Positions 18,876 through 29,267 of a stretch of DNA of 64,000 nt are shown here, in pieces. This DNA comes from RGIG7213 sp045544195 (lineage in GTDB: Bacteria; Bacillota; Clostridia; Oscillospirales; CAG-272). The DNA is taken from positions 1 through 64,000 of the forward strand of contig JAZPYO010000022.1 of assembly GCA_045544195.1 (NCBI GenBank), read 5' to 3'. The position numbers and the translations under genes are program-made. Positions within the stretch are counted from its first letter, which is position 1; every line of letters starts with the position of its first letter. The notes under the pieces were generated by a model that made no database searches, was not told the origin of the DNA, and saw only the letters and a program-made list of their open reading frames with translations.

Positions 18876-20087
18876 ATGTTTAAGAAAAAGGAATGTGTGG
18901 CTATGCTGCTGGCGGGCGGTCAAGGCAGCAGACTTTACACGCTTACGGAAAAAACCGCAAAGCCCGCCGTTGTATTCGGCGGAAAATACCGTATCATTGA
19001 TTTTACCCTTTCCAACTGCGTAAACTCCGGCATTGACACTGTAGGCGTTCTCACCCAGTACCAGCCCCTTGTTCTCAACGAATATATCGGCAACGGTCAA
19101 CCGTGGGACCTTGACAAGACCTACGGAGGAGCAATGGTGCTTCCGCCATATCAGCGCCAGCAGGGCGCTGACTGGTACAGCGGTACTGCAAACGCTATAT
19201 ACCAGAATATCGACTTTATAAAGAGATACGATCCTGACTATGTGCTTATACTCTCAGGCGACCATATTTACAAAATGGATTACAGCGCAATGCTTGATTA
19301 CCATAAAAAAATGGAAGCCGACTGTACTATCGCCGTTATAGATGTGCCGATAGAAGAAGCTAGCCGCTTCGGTATAATGAACACTAATGAGGACGGCTCT
19401 ATATACCAATTTGAAGAAAAACCGAAAAACCCGAAGAGCACAAAGGCTTCTATGGGTATTTACATATTCAGCAAGCAAAAGCTGTTTGACTATCTTATGG
19501 CTGACGAGGCTGACCCTTCATCATCTAAGGATTTCGGAAAAAATATCATTCCCTCTATGCTTGCAGGAGGCGAGCGTATGTACGCATATCCTTTCAGCGG
19601 ATACTGGAAGGATGTCGGAACGATATCGAGCCTTTGGGAAGCGAATATGGATCTTATCGGTGAAAATCCTGTATTCAATCTTAAAGAACCGTCATGGAGA
19701 ATATTCTCCCGTAATGCTACGCAGCCCCCGCACTACACGGGAAGCGGAGCTATCATCAAAAACTCACTGATAACCGAGGGCTGTGAAATATACGGTCAGG
19801 TAGAAAACTCCATACTTTCAAACAGCGTTACAGTCGAAGCAGGCGCTACCGTAAAGGACAGCGTTATTATGGAGGGTGCTGTGATAAAAGCAGGCTCCGT
19901 CGTCGAATATACCGTTATGGACGGTAACACAACAGTCGGCTGTGGATGCCATATAGGCTCTGACAAGAGCAACGGCAAAATAACGCTTGTGGGAAGCGAT
20001 CTTAATATTCCCGACGGAATAACAGTTCCCGCAGGTGCTATGATAAACGAAAATGCGTTGAAAGAACTCTTAAAGGAGGTAAAATAA
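18876..20087 (+). CDS. glgC: Glucose-1-phosphate adenylyltransferase, catalytic subunit
   Basis: Makes ADP-glucose from ATP and glucose 1-phosphate, the committed step of glycogen synthesis. The N-terminal nucleotidyltransferase domain has the full LAGGQGSRLYTLTEKTAKPAV signature with catalytic Arg and Lys, and SGDHIYKMDY with the metal-binding Asp. The C-terminal left-handed beta helix (about 285-395) is rich in hexapeptide-type repeats. 403 residues, ATG with GGAG. One base separates it from glgD, so the two subunits are translationally coupled. Confidence 0.96.
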   Translation: MFKKKECVAMLLAGGQGSRLYTLTEKTAKPAVVFGGKYRIIDFTLSNCVNSGIDTVGVLTQYQPLVLNEYIGNGQPWDLDKTYGGAMVLPPYQRQQGADWYSGTANAIYQNIDFIKRYDPDYVLILSGDHIYKMDYSAMLDYHKKMEADCTIAVIDVPIEEASRFGIMNTNEDGSIYQFEEKPKNPKSTKASMGIYIFSKQKLFDYLMADEADPSSSKDFGKNIIPSMLAGGERMYAYPFSGYWKDVGTISSLWEANMDLIGENPVFNLKEPSWRIFSRNATQPPHYTGSGAIIKNSLITEGCEIYGQVENSILSNSVTVEAGATVKDSVIMEGAVIKAGSVVEYTVMDGNTTVGCGCHIGSDKSNGKITLVGSDLNIPDGITVPAGAMINENALKELLKEVK

Positions 20088-20088
20088 T

Positions 20089-21219
20089 ATGTCTGCAGTA
20101 GGTATTATTTTTTCCAATGTTCACGATAAGAACATACCTGAGTTAACTCAGATACGTACAATGGCCTCCGTTCCCTACGGCTGCCGTTACCGTTTTATCG
20201 ATTTTGCCCTTTCAAATATGGCAAACTCGGGAATACAAAAGGTAGGCGTTATTACACAGTACAACTATCAGTCTCTGATGGATCATATCGGAACAGGTAA
20301 AGACTGGGACCTTGCAACAAGAGCGGGCGGTATAAAAATACTCCCTCCTCATATAACCGCATTTGCAAATACCGTTAATCTCGGATTTACAACGCGTCTT
20401 TCAGGTCTTATGGATTGCGGTCATTTTCTTGAAAGATGCAAGGAAGATTACGTTATAATGTCAGACTGCGATGTAATATGCAATATCGATCTGCGTGACC
20501 TTATAGATGCTCACGCACAGACAAACGCTGATATTACGATAGCGGTAAAGAATGTTACCCTCACTACCGAGGCTTACAAAAAGAACGTAATACTTTCCTC
20601 AGACGAACATGGCAGAGCTACCGATATTTTCGTTTATCCCAACGACAAATCGGGCACACACGACATAAGCCTTAACATTATGGTAATGAAAAGAGAGTTT
20701 CTGCACTCGGTAATACACGATTCAAAGGCGCACGGATATACGAGCTTCAATTCTGATGTTATTGCAAAGAACATCAACCGTTATAACATCAGAACATACA
20801 AGTATGACGGTTATTTTGCTTGTGTATCTTCGCTTGCCGAGTATTACTCCTGCTCTATGGAGCTTCTTGAGCCCGATGTCCGCCACGCCCTTTTCGGTGA
20901 CAAGGACAGACCCGTGCTTACAAAGGTAAGAAACTCAGCTCCTACCATATACGGTCACGATTCATCTGTAAAGAATTCTCTTATTGCTGACGGATGCACT
21001 ATTGAAGGAAATGTAGAAAATTCAATAATATTCAGAGGCGTCAAGATCAGTAAGGGCACGACTGTTAAAAATTCTATCGTCATGCAGGACTGCCAGATAG
21101 GTGAAAATGTTGTACTCAACTGTGCAATACTTGACAAGAATGTCGTTGTAAGAGACAGCAGAGTTCTTTCAGGTCATGAAACAAAGCCGTTTTTTGCTGA
21201 AAAGGCAATAATGATATAA
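20089..21219 (+). CDS. glgD: GlgD, non-catalytic ADP-glucose pyrophosphorylase subunit
   Basis: 376-residue paralogue of GlgC. The fold is retained (RFIDFALSNMANSGI, beta-helix C-terminus) but the GGxGxRL...KP nucleotide-binding signature is missing and replaced by SNVHDKNIPELTQIRT, and the metal site reads SDCDVI instead of SGDHIY. Firmicute GlgD proteins are known as regulatory partners of GlgC in a mixed tetramer. The ribosome binding site AAGGAGG sits at the very end of glgC. It should not make ADP-glucose by itself. Confidence 0.93.
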   Translation: MSAVGIIFSNVHDKNIPELTQIRTMASVPYGCRYRFIDFALSNMANSGIQKVGVITQYNYQSLMDHIGTGKDWDLATRAGGIKILPPHITAFANTVNLGFTTRLSGLMDCGHFLERCKEDYVIMSDCDVICNIDLRDLIDAHAQTNADITIAVKNVTLTTEAYKKNVILSSDEHGRATDIFVYPNDKSGTHDISLNIMVMKREFLHSVIHDSKAHGYTSFNSDVIAKNINRYNIRTYKYDGYFACVSSLAEYYSCSMELLEPDVRHALFGDKDRPVLTKVRNSAPTIYGHDSSVKNSLIADGCTIEGNVENSIIFRGVKISKGTTVKNSIVMQDCQIGENVVLNCAILDKNVVVRDSRVLSGHETKPFFAEKAIMI

Positions 21220-21254
21220 AACTGATATAAAGCAAAGGATCGGTAAATACTGAT

Positions 21255-22697
21255 ATGAATAAAATATTATACGTAGCTACTGAAGCATTGCCCTTTATCT
21301 CCTCAGGGGGATTGGGCGATGTTATCGGCTCGCTGCCCTTGGCTGTCAAAAAAGCAGATCCGAAATGCGATGTGCGTGTCATACTTCCCCTTTACGGCGC
21401 AGTATCAGAGCATTACCGCAAGAATATGACGAAGGTCTGCGAATTTGCGGTAGATCTTTCCTGGAGAAAGCAATACGCAGGAGTATTCAGCTACAATCTT
21501 GATAACGTTACCTATTATTTTCTGGATAACGAATACTATTTCAAGCGTGACGGACTTTACGGTCATTTTGATGACGGAGAACGCTTTGCGTATTTCTCCG
21601 CAGCGGTCGTTGCCCTTATGGACAAGATCGACTTTTTTCCCGACGTTCTTCACGCTAATGACTGGCAGAGCGCCCTGTCGATAATCTATCTGAAAACGCT
21701 TTATTCTTACGATGAGCGTTACAGAGGTGTAAAAACAGTATTTTCAATACACAACATCGCATTTCAGGGCAAATACAGCTTTGATATATTGGAGGATGTG
21801 TTTGGCCTTGGCAACAAGGAGCGCGAGATACTTGAATACAACGGATGCATCAATCTTATGAAGGGTGCTATCGTATGCTGTGATACGCTTATGACCGTTA
21901 GTGAAAAATATGCCGATGAAATACAGTCATCGGTTTATGCACACGGGCTTGAATATATCACACGCCTTTACTCATGTAAGACGAAGGGCGTTCTGAACGG
22001 CATTGATATGACGTATTATGACCCTAAGAACGATGATTGCATCGCAAAAAATTACACATGGCGTTCAGTTGCAAGAAAAAGCGAAAACAAGGCAGAGCTT
22101 CAGGCATCCTTAGGCTTGCCTGTAAGAGCTGACGTACCTATGATATCCATAATATCAAGGCTTACAGAGCAAAAGGGACTTGATCTTGTAAAGGCTGTCA
22201 TTGATGAGGTCATGTGCGATGACGTTCAGCTTGTAATACTCGGCAAGGGCGATTATGAGTATGAAGAATTCTTCAAGGGACTTGAAGGAAGATTTCCCGA
22301 TAAGGTACGTACGCTTTTGTTGTATAATAAGGAGCTTTCAAAGAAGATATACGCATCAAGCGACGTATTTCTTATGCCGTCAAAGACAGAGCCGTGCGGT
22401 CTGTCGCAAATGATCGCCTCACGCTACGGCGCAATTCCCGTAGTAAGAGAAACGGGTGGACTTTTCGACTCAATAAAACCGTATATCGAGCATGATGACG
22501 GAACGTTCGAAGGCGATGGCTTTACATTTGCAAACTACAACGCGCACGATATGATGTATACACTGCGTCTTGCCGTAAGTCTTTACCGCAACGCAGAAAA
22601 ACGCAATGCGCTTGTTAAAAAGATCATGCGCAGAGACTTCTCATGGGGAGTATCGGCTAAAAAATATATAGAAATATATAATGAATTATTAAAGTAA
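21255..22697 (+). CDS. glgA: Glycogen synthase (ADP-glucose)
   Basis: GT5 glycogen synthase, 480 residues, adding glucose from ADP-glucose to the growing chain. The N-terminal motif is SSGGLGDVIGSLP, where the family has KxGGLGDV; the first residue is Ser rather than Lys, a small deviation. The C-terminal GT-B half carries RLTEQKGLDLV and the E-x7-E region PSKTEPCGLSQMIASRYG near residue 377. The site upstream of the ATG (AAAGGA, about 17 bases away) is poorly spaced, so translation may be modest or reinitiated from glgD. Confidence 0.95.
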   Translation: MNKILYVATEALPFISSGGLGDVIGSLPLAVKKADPKCDVRVILPLYGAVSEHYRKNMTKVCEFAVDLSWRKQYAGVFSYNLDNVTYYFLDNEYYFKRDGLYGHFDDGERFAYFSAAVVALMDKIDFFPDVLHANDWQSALSIIYLKTLYSYDERYRGVKTVFSIHNIAFQGKYSFDILEDVFGLGNKEREILEYNGCINLMKGAIVCCDTLMTVSEKYADEIQSSVYAHGLEYITRLYSCKTKGVLNGIDMTYYDPKNDDCIAKNYTWRSVARKSENKAELQASLGLPVRADVPMISIISRLTEQKGLDLVKAVIDEVMCDDVQLVILGKGDYEYEEFFKGLEGRFPDKVRTLLLYNKELSKKIYASSDVFLMPSKTEPCGLSQMIASRYGAIPVVRETGGLFDSIKPYIEHDDGTFEGDGFTFANYNAHDMMYTLRLAVSLYRNAEKRNALVKKIMRRDFSWGVSAKKYIEIYNELLK

Positions 22698-22716
22698 AGA
22701 GGAAAACGTATTATCT

Positions 22717-25143
22717 ATGGCAACAAACAAAGAACTTGAAATCAAAAAGAGCATCACGGACAAGCTTTCACGCAATTTCGGAACAACACCCGAAGCGGCA
22801 CTCGATGATCAGATGTATCACGCAACTCTTCTGACAATAAGAGATATTCTTATGCAGAAGAATGCAGAATTTGAGCAGGAAGTAAAAAATAAGTCTGCAA
22901 AGCGTATTTATTATATGTGCATGGAGTTCCTTATAGGTCCTTCACTCCGCAATAACCTGCTTAACTTGGGACTTTACAATGAATATAACCGAGTACTGAA
23001 GAGCTTCGGCTTTTCTTTGGAAAACTTCATAAAGCACGAGGATGACCCCGGGCTTGGTAACGGCGGTCTTGGCAGACTTGCCGCCTGCTTTATGGACGGG
23101 CTCACCTCTCAGGATTATCCCGCATACGGATATTCTATCTGCTACGACTTCGGTCTTTTCAAGCAGAAGATAGTTGACGGCGAGCAGTTTGAGCTTCCTG
23201 ATGTGTGGCTTCCCACAGGAGAAAGCTGGCTCGTTCGCCGCTCCGACCTTGCTTACACCGTTAAATTCGGCGGCACAGTAAAGGAATACTGGCACAACGG
23301 CAAAATGTTTGTCGATCACGTAGACTGTGAGGAGGTAAGAGCAGTACCGTACGATATGATGATATCAGGTGCAGACAGCAAGGCAGTAAACATTCTTCGC
23401 TTGTGGAGGGCTCAGGACATTTCAAAATTTGATATGAAGCTCTTTTCTCAGGGTCAGTATGTAAAGGCTCTTGAGGAAAACACGAACGCTGAGGTAATTT
23501 CAAAGGTGCTTTACCCTTCCGATAACCATTTCGAAGGTAAGCAGCTCCGCCTTACACAGCAGTATTTTCTCGTTTCGGCATCGCTTCAGTGCATACTGAA
23601 CGAGCATCTTTCTCAATATGAGACTCTCGATAATTTAGCGGAAAAGGTAGCTATTCATATAAATGATACACACCCTGCGCTTTGCGTTCCCGAGCTTATG
23701 CGTATTCTGCTTGACGAATGCGCATACGATTGGGATACAGCTTGGGATATAGTTACAAAAACTGTTTCTTACACGAATCACACGGTAATGCCTGAAGCAT
23801 TGGAAACATGGGGAGAGGGTATCTTCAAATTGAGATTGCCCAGAATTTACAGCATTATATGCGAGATCAACCGCCGCTTCTGTGCTGACGTATGGAACAA
23901 TCATCCCGAAATGCGTCCTTTCGTTGATAACATGTCTATCATCGGTAATAACCAGGTAAGAATGGCTAATCTGTCTATCGTAGGATCTCACCACGTAAAC
24001 GGAGTTGCGGCTCTGCACTCAGATATTCTCAAAAAGACGATATTCTCGGATTTCTACGCAGTGTCACCTGAAAAATTCACAAATGTAACGAACGGTATTG
24101 CTCACCGCCGCTGGCTGTGCTACAGTAACCCCGGTCTTACTTCTCTGCTCGACAAGACTATCGGCAAGAATTACAGAAAATGCCCCTGGGAGCTTGAAAA
24201 GTTTGCTGAATACAAGGACGACCCCGCAGTTCAAGAGCAGCTTTCTAAGATCAAGAGAGAAAACAAGGAAAGATTTTCAAAGTTCCTTCTCGGTAATCAG
24301 AAAACACTCGCTCTCGATTGCGATTCGGTATTCAACGTTCAGATAAAGCGTATGCACGAATATAAGCGTCAGCTTCTTAACGTTCTGCGTATTATCTCCA
24401 TATACAACAAGCTGTTGGAAAATCCCGATCTTGAAATGCGTCCTCAGACGTTCATTTTCGGTGCAAAAGCAGCTCCCGGCTATTATATGGCTAAGCAGAC
24501 TATAAAGCTGATAACACATCTTGCAGCCGAGATCGAAAAGAATCCCAAAATAAGACAGAAGCTCCGTGTAGTATTCCTTGAAAACTACTGCGTATCAGCG
24601 GCAGAAATACTCATTCCGTCCGCGGACATAAGCCAGCAGATCTCTCTTGCGGGTAAGGAAGCAAGCGGTACGGGTAATATGAAGCTGATGATAAACGGCG
24701 CTGTTACTATCGGTACTCTTGACGGAGCAAACGTTGAAATGTACGAATCTCTCGGCGACGACAACTTCTTCCTGTTCGGTATGACAGCCGATGAGGTGGA
24801 CAAGATATGGCGTGAGGGATACAAATCAAGCACGTATTACAGCTCAAGCCCGATACTTAAGGGGGTTGTTGAATCGCTCAACAAGGGCTTCAACGGTGTT
24901 TCATTTGCTGATTTTTCAAACTATCTGCTCTTTGACGGAAATATTTCCGACCCGTATATGTGCTTTGCGGATTTCAATTCCTACAATGCAGTTCATAACC
25001 GTATGGACCTTGCATATGAGGACAGAGCAGCATGGCTTTCAATGAGCGCCGTTAACATTGCATCTGCCGGCAGATTTGCCGCAGACAGAGCCGTCAAGGA
25101 GTATGCTGATAATATATGGGGACTTACACAGGTAACTGACTGA
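22717..25143 (+). CDS. glgP: Glycogen/maltodextrin phosphorylase
   Basis: GT35 phosphorylase that releases glucose 1-phosphate from alpha-1,4 glucan ends. 808 residues. Seen: GLGNGGLGRLAACFMDGL (active-site and substrate loop), IKRMHEYKRQLLN, and the pyridoxal-phosphate site EASGTGNMKLMINGA with the Schiff-base Lys at residue 656. Lies 19 bp after glgA and ends one base before the next gene's ATG, so synthesis and breakdown enzymes share one transcript. Confidence 0.96.
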   Translation: MATNKELEIKKSITDKLSRNFGTTPEAALDDQMYHATLLTIRDILMQKNAEFEQEVKNKSAKRIYYMCMEFLIGPSLRNNLLNLGLYNEYNRVLKSFGFSLENFIKHEDDPGLGNGGLGRLAACFMDGLTSQDYPAYGYSICYDFGLFKQKIVDGEQFELPDVWLPTGESWLVRRSDLAYTVKFGGTVKEYWHNGKMFVDHVDCEEVRAVPYDMMISGADSKAVNILRLWRAQDISKFDMKLFSQGQYVKALEENTNAEVISKVLYPSDNHFEGKQLRLTQQYFLVSASLQCILNEHLSQYETLDNLAEKVAIHINDTHPALCVPELMRILLDECAYDWDTAWDIVTKTVSYTNHTVMPEALETWGEGIFKLRLPRIYSIICEINRRFCADVWNNHPEMRPFVDNMSIIGNNQVRMANLSIVGSHHVNGVAALHSDILKKTIFSDFYAVSPEKFTNVTNGIAHRRWLCYSNPGLTSLLDKTIGKNYRKCPWELEKFAEYKDDPAVQEQLSKIKRENKERFSKFLLGNQKTLALDCDSVFNVQIKRMHEYKRQLLNVLRIISIYNKLLENPDLEMRPQTFIFGAKAAPGYYMAKQTIKLITHLAAEIEKNPKIRQKLRVVFLENYCVSAAEILIPSADISQQISLAGKEASGTGNMKLMINGAVTIGTLDGANVEMYESLGDDNFFLFGMTADEVDKIWREGYKSSTYYSSSPILKGVVESLNKGFNGVSFADFSNYLLFDGNISDPYMCFADFNSYNAVHNRMDLAYEDRAAWLSMSAVNIASAGRFAADRAVKEYADNIWGLTQVTD

Positions 25144-25144
25144 T

Positions 25145-26995
25145 ATGCTCCCATTCCATATAGATCGGTATTCACCGTTTACAATTAAAAAGACGGTGCT
25201 TTCAAAAACAAGCTATAATTGTGCGTTTGAGGAGGGGAAGATAAAAATTTCCCTTCTCTGTCCGCGTATATACTGTCTTAACGGATGTTATCTGAAGCTT
25301 GATCACGATTTTGAAAGCAAAACAGACGTAGTAAAAATGCGTTATTGCGGCATTGAGAACGGATGCGATCTTTATACCTGCACCGTTTCTCCTTGCTCAG
25401 GACTGTATTACTTTTATTTCACCGTGTTGTGCGACGGCAAGGAATACACAGTGGAATCATGCGGCGATGAAAAGCACGGTCGTATAACAGAAGAATATCC
25501 CGACAAGTTCCAGCTTATGATTTACAAAACTGAATACACTCCTGTCAAATGGTTTTCCGACGGGGCGATGTATCATATTTTCGTTGACCGTTTCTGCAGA
25601 TCGGGCCGCAAGATCCCCGTAAGAGATGATGCGGTAATGATAAACGATTGGTACGGCGGAAAGGTAGAATATGCAGAGTATCCCGGTCAGCCTCTGAAAA
25701 ACAACACGTTTTTCGGCGGTGATCTGTACGGAATATGCAGTAAGCTGGACTATCTTTCGTCTTTAGGTATAACAACGCTTTACTTATCTCCTGTTTTCAA
25801 AGCATACTCCAACCACAAATACGATACGGGTGATTATATGGCGATCGACGAAATGTTCGGCGGTCAGAAGGCTTTCAAAAAGCTCGTTAAGGAAGCTCAC
25901 AGCAGAAATATGAAAATAATTCTTGACGGAGTTTTCAACCACACGGGCGATGACAGTATATACTTCAACAAATACAAAAAATACGATAGCTGCGGCGCTT
26001 ACAACAGCAAGAAAAGTCCTTACTATACATGGTATGACTTTTCGGAGTATCCCGATAAATACAGAAGCTGGTGGGGCATAAGCATTCTTCCCTCTCTTAA
26101 CCACACCTGCCCGTCACTGCGTGAATTTTTGTGCGGTGAAAACGGTGTTATCAGATATTGGCTGCGGCAGGGTGCAGACGGATGGCGGCTTGATGTTGCC
26201 GATGAATTGCCCGAGGATCTGCTTTTTGATATAAAAAAGGCAGCAAACGCAGAAAAGCCGGGATCACTCGTTATCGGCGAGGTATGGGAGGATGCTTCAA
26301 ATAAAATAGCATATTCATCAAGAAGACACTATTTTGAAGGCAAGGCTCTGGACGGGATAATGAATTATCCGCTCAGAAATGCCATCATATCGTATTCCAA
26401 GTACAGCGATGAGGGTGCAATGAGCTATGCCTTGACGATACTTTCCCGCCACTATCCTCAGTATTCCTTGTTGAACACGATGAACTTTCTGGGAACACAT
26501 GACACAGAAAGAATTCTGACTGTTCTCGGAGGAGACGATGCAGCAGATGCGTCAGGCTCACAGCTTTCGGAAATGAGAATGACGCCGCGTCAGCTCGAAG
26601 ACGGCAAAAAGCGTTTACGGTTTGCTTTTGCACTTTTAGCCTGCTGCCCCGGAGTTCCTTGCATATATTACGGTGACGAGGCAGGCTGCGAGGGTTACCG
26701 TGATCCATTCAACAGAAGACCGTACCCGTGGGGAAAAGAGGATACAGAGCTTGTTGAACATTTTAAGAGCATTCTCAAAATGAGAAAAAAGAACAGAGCT
26801 CTGAGATGCGGCAAGACCGACGTTGTATATGCAGAAGACGGCGTTCTGATATTCAGACGCTATATCGGTAAACACGGCGTTTTGTGTATATTCAACGGCA
26901 ATCAATACAATAAATGCGTTTATATCGGCGGTGAAAGGATCGCGCTTGACGGTATGTCCTTTACACTGAAGGAATACGCGGAAAGGAATCAATGA
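25145..26995 (+). CDS. GH13 alpha-glucan hydrolase, neopullulanase/cyclomaltodextrinase-like
   Basis: 616 residues with no signal peptide, so cytoplasmic. An N-terminal beta domain (about 1-135) resembles CBM34; the barrel has DGVFNHTG, GWRLDVADEL with the nucleophile Asp near residue 350, IGEVWED with the acid/base Glu near 378, and FLGTHDTERIL near 452. This set fits GH13 neopullulanases, maltogenic amylases and cyclomaltodextrinases. It probably trims imported or stored alpha-glucan; a debranching role is possible since the operon has no glgX. ATG one base after the glgP stop. Confidence 0.88.
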   Translation: MLPFHIDRYSPFTIKKTVLSKTSYNCAFEEGKIKISLLCPRIYCLNGCYLKLDHDFESKTDVVKMRYCGIENGCDLYTCTVSPCSGLYYFYFTVLCDGKEYTVESCGDEKHGRITEEYPDKFQLMIYKTEYTPVKWFSDGAMYHIFVDRFCRSGRKIPVRDDAVMINDWYGGKVEYAEYPGQPLKNNTFFGGDLYGICSKLDYLSSLGITTLYLSPVFKAYSNHKYDTGDYMAIDEMFGGQKAFKKLVKEAHSRNMKIILDGVFNHTGDDSIYFNKYKKYDSCGAYNSKKSPYYTWYDFSEYPDKYRSWWGISILPSLNHTCPSLREFLCGENGVIRYWLRQGADGWRLDVADELPEDLLFDIKKAANAEKPGSLVIGEVWEDASNKIAYSSRRHYFEGKALDGIMNYPLRNAIISYSKYSDEGAMSYALTILSRHYPQYSLLNTMNFLGTHDTERILTVLGGDDAADASGSQLSEMRMTPRQLEDGKKRLRFAFALLACCPGVPCIYYGDEAGCEGYRDPFNRRPYPWGKEDTELVEHFKSILKMRKKNRALRCGKTDVVYAEDGVLIFRRYIGKHGVLCIFNGNQYNKCVYIGGERIALDGMSFTLKEYAERNQ

Positions 26996-26996
26996 T

Positions 26997-29219
26997 ATGG
27001 TAAAGCTGATAAGACAAGGTGTTGTTTACAGCAAGGACAAGGGCATTGAGATATCTACCCTTTCCAAAGACATAAAAGAAGCTGCAAGAAAGAAAACAAT
27101 AGCATATCCCATCTTATCATCGCACAGCGTAACAAGCGGCGATGAGCTGAAGATAAAATTTGATGCTATGGCATCGCACGATATAACGTACGTCGGAATC
27201 ATACAGACAGCAAGAGCAAGCGGACTTAAGGAGTTTCCCATTCCGTATGTTCTTACAAACTGTCATAACTCACTTTGTGCCGTAGGCGGTACAATTAACG
27301 AGGATGACCACGTATTCGGACTTTCTGCCGCAAAAAAATACGGCGGAATTTACGTTCCTGCACACCAGGCAGTCATTCACTCTTATATGCGTGAAATGAT
27401 GGCAGGCTGCGGAAAGATGATAATCGGATCAGACTCGCATACAAGATACGGTGCTTTGGGAACTATGGCGGTAGGAGAAGGCGGTCCTGAGCTTGTTAAG
27501 CAGCTTCTGGGCAGAACGTATGATGTTAAGCGTCCTGAGGTCATCGCCGTGTATCTTACAGGCAAGCCGAAAGCGGGCATCGGGCCGCATGATGTTGCCT
27601 TAGCGCTCATCGGAGCGACATTCAAGGATGGCTTCGTTAAGAATAAGGTTCTTGAATTTATCGGTGACGGCGTTGGCAATCTGCCGATAGAGTTCCGTAA
27701 CGGTATAGATGTTATGACGACAGAGACAACGTGCCTTTCTTCGATCTGGATGACAGATGAAGAAACGAAAAGATATTTTGAGCTTCACGGACGTGTTGAG
27801 GATTATAAGCCTTTATCCCCCGAGGACGGAGCATATTATGACGGAGCGGTCATAATAGATCTTTCAAAAATGGAAAGCATGATCGCTTTGCCTATCCATC
27901 CGTCAAACACTTACACGATAAAACAGTTTAACGAAAACGCGCAGGAAATACTCTCAGAGGTTTCAAAGAAGGCTGCAAAGGAGCTTGGTGTTTCGGGATT
28001 TGATCTTACGGGCAAATACCACGACGGCGGCGTTTGGGCAGATCAGGGTGTAATTGCGGGCTGTGCAGGCGGTATTTTCGACAACGTATGTGCCGCAGGA
28101 GACATATTAAGAGGAAAAAGCACAGGCTGCAACGCCTTTTCCCTTTCCGTATACCCTGCAAGCCAGCCTGCGTATTTGCAGCTTATGCGTAACGGTATAT
28201 GCACAGATCTTATGTCTTGCGGTGCAACGCTTCGCACGGCATTCTGCGGTCCTTGCTTCGGCGCAGGAGATGTACCTGCAAATAACGGTCTTTCCTTAAG
28301 ACATACAACAAGAAACTTTGCAAACAGAGAAGGCTCAAAGCCCGGTGAAGGGCAGATAGCATCAGTTGCGCTGATGGATGCTCGCTCTATTGCGGCAACT
28401 GCCGCTAACGGCGGAAAAATAACCGCTGCTACCGATATTGACGTTCAGTACAATACTTACGAATACAAATTTGATGACACAGTATACAAAAACAGAGTTT
28501 ACTTCGGATACGGAAAGGCAGATCCGAGGCAGGAGCTTGTACTCGGTCCTAACATTACAGACTGGCCCGAAATGTATCCTCTGTCTGACAATCTGTTGTT
28601 AAAGGTCGCCTCTTACATAACCGACCCTGTAACAACGACCGATGAGCTGATCCCCTCCGGTGAATCCTCCTCGTACCGTTCAAATCCGCACCGATTGTCA
28701 GAGCTTACTCTGTCAAGAAAGGACCCGAAATACGTCGGTAATGCAAAAGCTATACGCGCGCTTGAATACGACAGAAGAAACGGCAAAAAGGTATTTGACG
28801 GCGAGCTTTCCGACATTGCCGCAAAGCACTCTCTTACAGAGGAAAACTGTATGCTCGGAAGCGTTATTTATGCAAACAAGCCGGGTGACGGCTCTGCTCG
28901 TGAGCAGGCGGCATCGTGTCAAAGAGTTCTCGGCGGAAGTGCAAACATTGCATTGGAATACGCAACAAAGCGTTACAGAAGCAATGTGATAAACTGGGGA
29001 ATGCTTCCCTTCACCGTTGACACAGCACCCGAATTTTCCGTCGGTGATTACATAGTAATACCTGATATTAAAAAGGCTGTTTTGGAAAGCTTACCGACAG
29101 TTACAGCATACGTTTACGGCAGCAAAAATGCTCGTGTAGAGCTTACTATGCCGACGCTTACAGATGATGAAAGAAAGATCATTCTTGCAGGCTGTCTGAT
29201 CAATTTCTACAAATATTAA
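26997..29219 (+). CDS. Aconitase-superfamily hydratase (YbhJ-like)
   Basis: 740-residue protein of the aconitase/IPM isomerase superfamily, closest in look to the uncharacterised E. coli YbhJ group rather than to citric acid cycle aconitase. Three cysteines are placed to hold a [4Fe-4S] cluster: C356 in AGCAGG, and C417 and C420 in FCGPCFG; the spacing (61 and 3) is close to mitochondrial aconitase. IIGSDSHTRYG and the C-terminal swivel-like domain (about 590-735) are also present. The substrate is unknown. AAAGGA precedes the ATG, and one base separates it from the GH13 stop, making it the last gene of the glycogen operon. Confidence 0.85.
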   Translation: MVKLIRQGVVYSKDKGIEISTLSKDIKEAARKKTIAYPILSSHSVTSGDELKIKFDAMASHDITYVGIIQTARASGLKEFPIPYVLTNCHNSLCAVGGTINEDDHVFGLSAAKKYGGIYVPAHQAVIHSYMREMMAGCGKMIIGSDSHTRYGALGTMAVGEGGPELVKQLLGRTYDVKRPEVIAVYLTGKPKAGIGPHDVALALIGATFKDGFVKNKVLEFIGDGVGNLPIEFRNGIDVMTTETTCLSSIWMTDEETKRYFELHGRVEDYKPLSPEDGAYYDGAVIIDLSKMESMIALPIHPSNTYTIKQFNENAQEILSEVSKKAAKELGVSGFDLTGKYHDGGVWADQGVIAGCAGGIFDNVCAAGDILRGKSTGCNAFSLSVYPASQPAYLQLMRNGICTDLMSCGATLRTAFCGPCFGAGDVPANNGLSLRHTTRNFANREGSKPGEGQIASVALMDARSIAATAANGGKITAATDIDVQYNTYEYKFDDTVYKNRVYFGYGKADPRQELVLGPNITDWPEMYPLSDNLLLKVASYITDPVTTTDELIPSGESSSYRSNPHRLSELTLSRKDPKYVGNAKAIRALEYDRRNGKKVFDGELSDIAAKHSLTEENCMLGSVIYANKPGDGSAREQAASCQRVLGGSANIALEYATKRYRSNVINWGMLPFTVDTAPEFSVGDYIVIPDIKKAVLESLPTVTAYVYGSKNARVELTMPTLTDDERKIILAGCLINFYKY

Positions 29220-29267
29220 TTAACTGAAAATTATCATAAATTATATTTTTAAAGTTTCATTTTTTCC

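Noticed and set aside
29220..29267. Terminator between the hydratase and gap
   Set aside because: The stretch is AT-rich with no GC-containing stem; only the gap promoter can be supported.
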